Assembly: GCF_002327105.1 (NCBI RefSeq)
Contig: NZ_CP023406.1
Coordinates: 620,001-684,000, forward strand
DNA length: 64,000 nt
Direction: 5' to 3'
Origin: Luteimonas chenhongjianii
Lineage (GTDB): Bacteria > Pseudomonadota > Gammaproteobacteria > Xanthomonadales > Xanthomonadaceae
Position numbers and translations under genes: made by a program
Shown: piece by piece, positions 58,320-64,000 of the stretch
Numbering within the stretch: position 1 is the stretch's first letter
Layout: each line of letters opens with the position of its first letter
Notes under the pieces: generated by a model
Seen by the model: the letters and a program-made list of their open reading frames with translations, nothing else
Database searches by the model: none
Told to the model about the DNA's origin: nothing

Positions 58320-58870
58320 GCCGTGACCTTTGAAAGGTGGGCGGCAAACCTATCCAACGCTAGGCGACGCATTGATACGTCGTCCTTTTCGATACCCATT
58401 TCGGCAAATGTCCTCGTGTGGCCGTCAGGGATGAACACGCAGTCCCACTGGAAATCCTCCGGCCCAGCACGTACGCGCGGAACCGTGCCCTCGATGGCGC
58501 CTTCGAACAGGTGCACCTGGCGCCCGTCGCAGTACCCAATTACCGTCTTTGCGATGATCTTGTCGTCGGCCAGAGCGGCCACGAGGTCCGTGAAACGTCC
58601 AGCTTCCAATCGGTCCCAAAAGATCTGGGTCAGGCCTGCGGGAAGGTCGTTCAGTCCCCTAAGGTAAAGGCCTGTGTGCTCGACGAACAGCGGTCGGCCG
58701 ATCTCTTGGAACGCCTTGATCAGCTTGTCCCGCACGAGAGCTTCGACGTCCTGCGTCTGCAGTTCGGCGATCTTTCTGGATACCGGCACGATGTCCACGC
58801 CGACGGGGCCGAGGATGCGTTGTACTTCCTTGATCTTGTGCTCGTTGCCGGACATGAATCGAATCTTCAA
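58316..58870 (-). CDS. komB: HAM1/ITPase-like protein, probable dITP sensor KomB
   Basis: A 184-residue protein aligning by eye along its length with inosine triphosphatase (ITPA/RdgB). It shows SGNEHKIKEV (7-16; Asn9, Lys12, Glu15), Glu36 in KIAELQT, FQWDCVF (140-146, base pocket) and EKDDVSMRR (Ser166, Arg168). At the catalytic position, where RdgB and ITPA have an (E/D)-D-(S/T) triplet, it reads E64-H65-T66, so the general-base Asp is His. This suggests binding without efficient hydrolysis, fitting a sensor. The start is a TTG at 58870 with GGAGG 8-9 bases upstream, overlapping the komA stop (TTGA). A later ATG at 58855 would delete the first beta-strand. Confidence 0.87.
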   Translation of the reverse strand: MKIRFMSGNEHKIKEVQRILGPVGVDIVPVSRKIAELQTQDVEALVRDKLIKAFQEIGRPLFVEHTGLYLRGLNDLPAGLTQIFWDRLEAGRFTDLVAALADDKIIAKTVIGYCDGRQVHLFEGAIEGTVPRVRAGPEDFQWDCVFIPDGHTRTFAEMGIEKDDVSMRRLALDRFAAHLSKVTA

Positions 58871-59961
58871 CTCAGGCCCTCCATGAATGAAAAGTGCTTG
58901 GCGATTTCGTACTGCTGCTGCATGTCGCAGATGGACAGGCCTTCGGCCATGGCGGCGGCTTGGTCGTCGGCCAAGCCGCGTTGATGAATCGCTGGGTTGT
59001 CGGAGCAGATCACGAACGGCACACCGCGGCGCCGGAACTCCTGCAGAGGATGAGCCTCATCGCGGGGAACGGCGCCCGTCAGCCGGTTGCTGATCGGGCA
59101 GACCTCGACACAGACACCCTTGGTAGCTAGCAGGTCCATCAAGGCCGCATCCTTGCTGGCGGCCGTGCCGTGGCCGATCCGATCAGCGTAGAAGAGCTCC
59201 ACGGCCTCGCGCACGTTTTCCACGCGACCAGTCTCTCCAGCGTGGATCGTGATGCCGAAGCCGTATCGTTCCTTGGCCTCGCGGATCATTGCGGGCAGCT
59301 CGGCCGGGTAGGGCGTCTCTTCATCCCCCGCAAGGTCAAGCCCCACGACGTCCTTCGGTCGTCCGATGTCCTCGTAGGCCTGCAAAAGGGTGGCGAGATT
59401 GGAGGCGCCGTAGTCGCCCCGAGTCACCGTGAGGATCAAGCCCCGCCGGATGCCGTAGTGCCGAGCCGCGCTGCCAGTCGACTCGATGAGGCGTTCTAAT
59501 GCCTGCGCAGGCGTGCAGCTCTGAAGTCCGGTCAAGTACAGGACGGTGCTCCGGATCTCAACGAAACGGACCGCGTTCTCTACCAGGCTCGCAAAAACAG
59601 CGTCGGCGAGGCGGTCAAGGTTTGCACGTTTCTTGGGGAAGAGCCGCAATACTTGCCACGGTGTGAGGTATTCCGCCAGGGATTTGCAGGGGGTAAGGCG
59701 CGTCATGTCCCGCTCGCAATCGAACCCAGCCGGAAACGACGTTGCCTCGTCGGCCATGATCTCCTGGATGGTCGACACAGGGACGGCCCCGTTCATATGC
59801 ACATGCAGTTCCCCTCGATCATGCACGTGGGCTTGCGCTCCGCCGTCGCCGAGATCGTTGGCCACGCCCAAGATGCCTGGCAAATCAAGTTGCTGCTGAG
59901 TCAATCTCCGCCCCTTGAATCTTGTTGTGGGCTTCAGCCCGTTCTTTGGTGCTAGCACCAT
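58867..59961 (-). CDS. komA: Adenosine/adenylate deaminase-like protein KomA
   Basis: A 364-residue metal-dependent deaminase of the adenosine deaminase superfamily. It has zinc ligands His53 and His55 (ELHVHMNGA), His240 and catalytic Glu243 (IHAGE), His264 (GHG) and Asp321 (CSDNP). In Kongming, KomA deaminates deoxyadenosine monophosphate to dIMP, which a phage kinase raises to dITP, the signal read by KomB-KomC. The HxH motif lies about 35 residues later than usual, so the true start may be downstream of the ATG at 59961 (for example the TTG at residue 20, which has AAGGGGCGG before it). It overlaps komB by 4 bases and heads the operon. Confidence 0.85.
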   Translation of the reverse strand: MVLAPKNGLKPTTRFKGRRLTQQQLDLPGILGVANDLGDGGAQAHVHDRGELHVHMNGAVPVSTIQEIMADEATSFPAGFDCERDMTRLTPCKSLAEYLTPWQVLRLFPKKRANLDRLADAVFASLVENAVRFVEIRSTVLYLTGLQSCTPAQALERLIESTGSAARHYGIRRGLILTVTRGDYGASNLATLLQAYEDIGRPKDVVGLDLAGDEETPYPAELPAMIREAKERYGFGITIHAGETGRVENVREAVELFYADRIGHGTAASKDAALMDLLATKGVCVEVCPISNRLTGAVPRDEAHPLQEFRRRGVPFVICSDNPAIHQRGLADDQAAAMAEGLSICDMQQQYEIAKHFSFMEGLS

Positions 59962-60202
59962 ATCGCTGTGCGCGTCCTCTCGTAGACCCGCAATCAGCGC
60001 AGGCGATCCGTTTGAGCCCCTTCAGCCCCGAACCGTTGCAAGCGTACGGCCGGGCGCCTTCACGCATGTCTCGATTTAGGGCGACGGCAATTCTGATGGG
60101 TGAGTTGAAAACACCATGCGTGGTATACCGGTCTGAGTCTCCCGGCATCGTTAATGAAACCAGGCCCGGCGGGCGTTGCGAGCGGGTCACTACCTGCCCG
60201 GG

Positions 60203-60220
60203 TACCGGATCGATCCGGTA
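60203..60220. repeat. Perfect 18-bp palindrome near the right island edge
   Basis: TACCGGATCGATCCGGTA is fully self-complementary. It lies in the approximately 450-bp gap between komA and the alcohol dehydrogenase gene, just outside the IS3 transposase fragment. It may be an IS-associated site or an operator; nothing in the sequence decides between these. Confidence 0.45.
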
Positions 60221-60229
60221 GCCTCTCTA

Positions 60230-60350
60230 AATGGGCGCGGCGCGGGCTGGTGAAGACCAAGCCGCTGTCCGAACGCAGCAGGAACGGCACGGGGACCCGT
60301 CCAAGCGTGCCGTAGCGGGTAATGAACGCCTGCTCCAGCGCCGCGGCTGC
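60230..60350 (-). pseudogene. IS3-family transposase (orfB) fragment
   Basis: On the minus strand the frame encodes ALEQAFITRYGTLGR and FLLRSDSGLVFTSPR, matching the central DDE part (RSDNGLVFTS) of IS3-family orfB proteins, with Asn changed to Ser. Both ends are lost; boundaries are approximate. It lies at the junction between the island and the complete alcohol dehydrogenase gene. The remaining gap (59962-60229) holds no recognised gene and presumably the komABC promoter. Confidence 0.75.
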
Positions 60351-60412
60351 AGTGGTTGCTCGGCCGGCTCACTAGTGACGAAGGCCCACCGCTGCGTGCC
60401 TTGGCCTGCACC

Positions 60413-61423
60413 TCACAGATCCAGCGCGATCTTCCCGAAGTGCCGGCCGGCCGCCTGGTGCTGGAACGCCGCCACCAGGTCCTCGAGCGGGAAGTGGCGA
60501 TCGATCACCGGACGCAGGTCGCTGGCCTCCAGCGCGCGGATCATGTCCTGCTGCTGGCGGCGGCTGCCGACGATCAGCGCCTGCAGCCGCAGCTGCCGGC
60601 CCAGCGCAAGCCCGAGCGGCAGCCGGCTGTCGACGCCGGTGAGCACGCCGATCAGCGCGATGTGCCCACCCACGCGCGTGGCCAGCATGGATTGCGCCAG
60701 CGTGTCCGGCCCGCCGACCTCGACCACGTGGTCGACGCCGCGGCCGTCGGTGAGCGCGCGCACGCGCAAGCCCCACTCCGGCTCACTGCGGTAGTTGATG
60801 CCCGCGTCGGCACCCAGCGCGCGCAGGCGCTCCAACTTCTCGTCGCCGGACGAGGTGGCGATGACGCGCGCGCCGGCCAGCTTCGCGAACTGCAGCGCGA
60901 ACACCGACACCCCGCCGCTGCCCTGCACCAGCACCGTCTCGCCCGGACGCAGGCCGCCATCCTCGAACAGCGCACGCCACGCGGTGAGCCCGGCCGTGGT
61001 CAGGGTGGCGGCCTCGGCGTGGCTCCAACCGCGCGGCGCACGGGTGAACCAGGTCGCGGGCGCGGTCACCTGCTCGCGCGCATAGCCGTCGATGCCGTCG
61101 CCCGGCGTGCGCGCGAAGCCTTCCGCCTGCGGCTCGCCATCGAGCCAGTCCGGGAAGAACGTGCTGACCACGTGGTCGCCCACGGCGAACTCCCGCACCC
61201 CCTCGCCCACGGCGGTCACCTCGCCCGCACCGTCGGACATCGGGATGCGACGCGCCGTCGGGCCCATCGCCCCGCTGACCACGCCGAGGTCGTGATAGTT
61301 GAGCGAACTCGCGCGCAGCCGCACGGTGATCTCGCCCGGGCCGGGATCGACGGCAGGCGTGGTCTCCAGCGTGACGGTGTCCAAGCCGCCGCCGGGGGCG
61401 ATGTAGAGGGTGCGGATGGTCAT
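60413..61423 (-). CDS. Zinc-type / quinone-oxidoreductase-like alcohol dehydrogenase (MDR family)
   Basis: A 336-residue medium-chain dehydrogenase/reductase. It begins MTIRTLYIAPGGGLDTVTLE, has the catalytic-domain LNYHDLGVVSGAMG and the nucleotide-binding VLVQGSGGVSVFALQFAKLAGARVIATSS, and ends PLEDLVAAFQHQAAGRHFGKIALDL. The structural-zinc Cys cluster and the catalytic-zinc Cys are not seen, so it is nearer to NADPH-quinone reductases than to true zinc ADHs. Start ATG 61423 has GAGG about 8 bases upstream. It is the intact parent of the 3' fragment at 54571-54807 and the probable insertion target of the island. Confidence 0.87.
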   Translation of the reverse strand: MTIRTLYIAPGGGLDTVTLETTPAVDPGPGEITVRLRASSLNYHDLGVVSGAMGPTARRIPMSDGAGEVTAVGEGVREFAVGDHVVSTFFPDWLDGEPQAEGFARTPGDGIDGYAREQVTAPATWFTRAPRGWSHAEAATLTTAGLTAWRALFEDGGLRPGETVLVQGSGGVSVFALQFAKLAGARVIATSSGDEKLERLRALGADAGINYRSEPEWGLRVRALTDGRGVDHVVEVGGPDTLAQSMLATRVGGHIALIGVLTGVDSRLPLGLALGRQLRLQALIVGSRRQQQDMIRALEASDLRPVIDRHFPLEDLVAAFQHQAAGRHFGKIALDL

Positions 61424-61684
61424 GGGGGAGCCTCGTAACGTGGGGGACTGCAATGCTGCCGCATTCCGCGCCCGCGCATCCACGCGGCGCATCGTGGCAG
61501 TGGACTGACACCGTTATGCGGGACACCGGCTACTTGTCGCCAAGACCTTGGGAAGTGAACCTGGCGTCGCGATCGACCGTGTTACCGCCGTGCCGGCATC
61601 CGAGAGAGCTCGACATCGTCATCGATCTCTCCCGGCCCCGTCCTCCCGGCGGCGGTTGTCGAGACCCGACGTTTGCACGATAGT

Positions 61685-61698
61685 TGACAGCGTTGTCA
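61685..61698. promoter_or_regulatory. LacI-type operator upstream of the sugar transporter operon
   Basis: TGACAGCGTTGTCA has perfect 5-bp arms TGACA/TGTCA around a central CG, the form TGACANCGNTGTCA typical of LacI-family operators for carbohydrate operons in Xanthomonadales. It lies 61 bases before the transporter start. The site itself differs from the operator before the GH3 gene (14860-14873), so two related regulators are likely. Confidence 0.65.
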
Positions 61699-61758
61699 GC
61701 GCAGCCTCCCGCAGTCGCGGACGCGCGCATCGGCCCGGCCACAGCACGCGGAGAGCGC

Positions 61759-63138
61759 ATGCAGATTCAAAATCCCGGCGGCGCCGCTGGGCAACGGACA
61801 CGCGTGCGCCTGCGCGAGAAGGTGGGCTACGGCATCGGCGATTTCGGCTTCAATCTCTACTGGGCCAACATCTCGGCGTTCCTGCTGATCTTCTATACCG
61901 ACGTGATGGGCCTGGCCGCCGCCGCGGTGGGCACGATGTTCCTGGTCACGCGGGTGTTCGACGCCGTCACCGATCCGCTGATGGGCGCCATCGCCGATCG
62001 CACCCGCACGCGGTTTGGTCGGTTCCGGCCCTGGCTGCTGTGGGGCGCGTTGCCGCTGGCGGTCACCGGGGTCCTGACCTGGACCGTGCCCGACTTCGAC
62101 GACACCGGCAGGCTGGTGTGGGCCTACCTGACCTTCAGCCTGATGATGCTGGCCTACACCGTGCTCAGCATGCCGTACTCGGCGCTGTCGGCGGTCATGA
62201 CCAACGACAGCCAGCAGCGCACCACGCTGATCAGCTTCCGGTTCATCGCCGCGTTCGCCGGCACCACGGTCGTCAATGCGTTCACGCTCGACCTGGTGCG
62301 GTGGTTGGGCGGCGGCGACGAGGCGCTGGGCTGGCAGCTCACGCTGGGGCTGTACGGGGTGGTGGCGTCGCTGCTGTTCGCGACGGTGTTCTTCAGCACG
62401 CGCGAGCGCATCGCGCCGCCACCGGGGCAGCGCAGCGACGTGCGCCAGGACCTGCGCGACCTGCTCGACAACCGGCCCTGGATGGTGCTGTTCGTGCTGG
62501 CGCTGCTGATCATGGTCACCATCGTCATGCGCAGCGGCGCCACCGTGTACTACCTCAAGTACTACCTCGAGCGCCCCGAACTGACCGGCTGGTTCCTCGG
62601 CGGCTACTCGCTGGCGCTGGCGGCGGGCGCCGCGCTCACGCCGGTGATGACGCGCTACGTCGACAAGAAGCGGCTGATGGTATGGCTGATGGCGGCGGCG
62701 GGCGTGCTCAGCTGCGCGATGTTCCTGGTGCCGCGCGATGCGGTCTGGCTGCTGTTCCTGCTCAACACGCTGGTCGGCCTGGCGTTGGGGCCGAAATCGC
62801 CACTGGCGTTCTCGATGTATGCGGACTGCGCCGATTACACCGAGTGGAAAACCGGGCGCCGCGCCACCGCGATGACGTTCTCGGCCGCCACGTTCTCGCA
62901 GAAGCTCGGCGGCGCGCTGGCAGCGGCGCTGATCGGCTGGATGCTGGCGGCGATGGGCTACGTCGCCAACCAGGCGCAGTCCGATGCCTCGCAGCTGGGC
63001 ATCGCGCTGCTCTTGACCGTGATCCCGGGGGTGGTCGCGTTCTTCGCGGCGGCGGTGATGCGTGCCTACCCGCTGGATGCGTCGACGATGGCCGAGGTGC
63101 AGGACGCGCTGGATGCGCGCAGGGCGGAACGCGCATGA
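61759..63138 (+). CDS. Glycoside-pentoside-hexuronide (GPH):cation symporter
   Basis: A 459-residue, 12-helix sugar symporter of the MFS-related GPH family (MelB-like). The N-terminus reads [34 protein letters not shown]. The family signature [30 protein letters not shown] follows helix 2, and a second motif is [25 protein letters not shown] in the second half. It probably imports a disaccharide or oligosaccharide with H+ or Na+. ATG 61759 with GGAGAG just upstream is preferred; a TTG at 61684 would place the operator inside the gene. The stop overlaps the next start (ATGA). Confidence 0.92.
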   Translation: MQIQNPGGAAGQRTRVRLREKVGYGIGDFGFNLYWANISAFLLIFYTDVMGLAAAAVGTMFLVTRVFDAVTDPLMGAIADRTRTRFGRFRPWLLWGALPLAVTGVLTWTVPDFDDTGRLVWAYLTFSLMMLAYTVLSMPYSALSAVMTNDSQQRTTLISFRFIAAFAGTTVVNAFTLDLVRWLGGGDEALGWQLTLGLYGVVASLLFATVFFSTRERIAPPPGQRSDVRQDLRDLLDNRPWMVLFVLALLIMVTIVMRSGATVYYLKYYLERPELTGWFLGGYSLALAAGAALTPVMTRYVDKKRLMVWLMAAAGVLSCAMFLVPRDAVWLLFLLNTLVGLALGPKSPLAFSMYADCADYTEWKTGRRATAMTFSAATFSQKLGGALAAALIGWMLAAMGYVANQAQSDASQLGIALLLTVIPGVVAFFAAAVMRAYPLDASTMAEVQDALDARRAERA

Positions 63139-64000
63139 GTCCGCTGCAGTACGGCTTCACCGATGACGGTCGCCGGTTCACGATCGACAGCCCCACCGCG
63201 ATGCCTCACGCATCGGCCTTCCTCTGGAACCGGCGGATGATGCTGCAGGCCACCTGCCGCGGTTTCGCCAGCGCGCAGTTCATGCAGCCGGAACCCGCGA
63301 AGTACGCGCACGCGCCGACGCTGGAGGCGCGCAGTTTCATGCAGCCCGAGCAACCGGTCTACGCGCATCATCCCGGCCGCTTCTGCTACGTGAAGGACGA
63401 GGACGACGGCACGCTGTTCTCGCTGCCGCATGAGCCGGTGCGTGCACCGGCCGATGCCTTCGCGTTCGAGGCTGGCGTGGACACGATCGCCTGGCGCATC
63501 GAGCACGATGGCCTGGCCTTCGAGTGGCGGCTGGCGTTGCCGGTCGACGACGTCGCCGAACTGTGGACGCTGCGCGTGCGCAACCGATCAAAGCGCACGC
63601 GACGGCTCAGTCTCTACCCCTACTTCCCGGTCGGCTACATGTCATGGATGAACCAGTCCGCGACCTGGCGCGAGGACCTTGGCGGCATCGTCTGCAGCAG
63701 CATCACGCCCTACCAGAAGGTGGAGGACTATTTCGTCCAGCGCGATTTCATGGATCGCACCGTGCTGTTGCATGCCAACGCGCCCGACGCCTGGGACGCA
63801 CGCCAGTTCGCGTTCGAAGGCGAGGGCGGGCTGCATGCACCGGCGGGTATCGCCGACGCGGTGCTGCTGGGCCGGCGCGATGCCGACTACGAAATGCCCA
63901 CCGCGGTGCTGCAGTACCGCGTGGTGCTCGCCGATGGCGATGCGCACGAAGAACGCTTCGTGTTCGGCCCTGCGCGCGACGACGCGCAGATCCAGGCCTT
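63135..64000 (+). CDS. GH94-type glycoside phosphorylase (cellobiose/cellobionic acid phosphorylase-like), N-terminal part
   Basis: Runs off the window end; 288 codons are present. It begins [36 protein letters not shown]. The beta-sandwich N-domain typical of the former GT36 (GH94) family follows, with [23 protein letters not shown]94 enzymes cleave beta-glucosides with phosphate, giving glucose 1-phosphate. Two near-repeats, [21 protein letters not shown] and [18 protein letters not shown] (seen at about residues 44-85), are unusual but within one domain. It is translationally coupled to the symporter and behind the same LacI-type operator. The exact acceptor (cellobiose, cellobionate or another beta-glucoside) cannot be decided from this part. 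Confidence 0.8.
   Translation, partial: MSPLQYGFTDDGRRFTIDSPTAMPHASAFLWNRRMMLQATCRGFASAQFMQPEPAKYAHAPTLEARSFMQPEQPVYAHHPGRFCYVKDEDDGTLFSLPHEPVRAPADAFAFEAGVDTIAWRIEHDGLAFEWRLALPVDDVAELWTLRVRNRSKRTRRLSLYPYFPVGYMSWMNQSATWREDLGGIVCSSITPYQKVEDYFVQRDFMDRTVLLHANAPDAWDARQFAFEGEGGLHAPAGIADAVLLGRRDADYEMPTAVLQYRVVLADGDAHEERFVFGPARDDAQIQA

Larger units (their letters stand above)
54808..60412. mobile_element. Defence island between direct repeats of the adh 3' end
   Basis: About 5.6 kb holding only accessory genes: an OLD-family nuclease, an IS3/IS110 composite remnant, the komABC-like operon and an IS3 transposase fragment at the right edge. Base composition differs from the surroundings: the OLD gene and the komABC genes are visibly poorer in GC and use codons such as ATA, TTA and AGA that neighbours avoid. 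No integrase gene is present, so the element is immobile now or was moved in trans or by homologous recombination. Confidence 0.75.

Noticed and set aside
57525..59961. RADAR or Thoeris system
   Set aside because: RADAR needs the large RdrA ATPase with a much longer RdrB deaminase, and Thoeris needs a TIR protein. Neither is present; the HAM1 partner and gene order fit Kongming instead.
60413..60649. tRNA or tmRNA gene as the island's attachment site
   Set aside because: No cloverleaf or T-loop sequence was seen at either boundary; the repeated sequence is protein-coding.

Overview
The window is about 64 kb of high-GC chromosome from a gammaproteobacterium of the Xanthomonadaceae (Lysobacter/Luteimonas/Xanthomonas type). 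The grounds are gene content and order: coaBC-dut-algC, divergent speE/speA, argS followed by a SPOR protein, a YgiB/YgiC-like pair, LigD with Ku, and many lipoproteins and exported peptidases. No rRNA, tRNA, CRISPR array or replication origin was seen.

1-14.8 kb: the end of coaBC, then dut and an algC-type phosphomannomutase with an extra membrane domain, as an overlapping or close-packed operon. Next come a periplasmic minimal ATP-dependent DNA ligase, a mechanosensitive-channel-like protein, a patatin lipoprotein, an M28 peptidase lipoprotein, a 2OG-Fe(II) oxygenase, and the two-gene NHEJ operon ku-ligD. 14.6-23.4 kb: a small acidic protein, a GH3 beta-glucosidase behind a palindromic LacI-type operator, a LysR regulator divergent from the glyoxylate shunt genes aceB-aceA, and an S9 peptidase. 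23.7-34 kb: comM, ubiK, a P-II gene, speE/speA, an EF-hand protein, an MBL-fold lipoprotein, ydfG, a UPF0149/SEC-C protein and two small genes. 34.0-34.7 kb is a tandem hairpin-rich repeat. 34.7-45.4 kb: argS-SPOR, a TSUP transporter, folE, a class C beta-lactamase-like hydrolase, the ygiB/ygiC pair, dbpA and a UGT-type glycosyltransferase. 45.5-51 kb is more accessory: a LysR fragment abutting a barstar-like gene, a DUF3597 protein, a TonB-like proline-rich membrane protein, and a lipase with a long repetitive helical tail followed by an ankyrin lipoprotein (possible effector/immunity pair). 51.2-54.4 kb: a MacAB/LolCDE-like adaptor-permease-ATPase operon.

54.6-60.4 kb is a defence island. 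It holds an OLD-family ATPase/TOPRIM nuclease, IS3 and IS110 debris, and a tightly overlapping operon coding an adenosine-deaminase-like protein, a HAM1/ITPase-like protein and a SIR2 protein. This is the gene set of the Kongming (KomABC) anti-phage system, in which a dITP signal triggers NAD+ depletion. The island is bracketed by a 237-bp direct duplication of the 3' end of an alcohol dehydrogenase gene (about 97% identical by eye), which suggests insertion at that gene's 3' end. In the HAM1-like protein the catalytic Asp of the family is replaced by His, as expected of a nucleotide sensor rather than a hydrolase.

60.4-64 kb: the intact alcohol dehydrogenase, then a sugar:cation symporter and the start of a GH94-type glycoside phosphorylase, translationally coupled behind a LacI-type operator. 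They probably form a beta-glucoside uptake and phosphorolysis operon.
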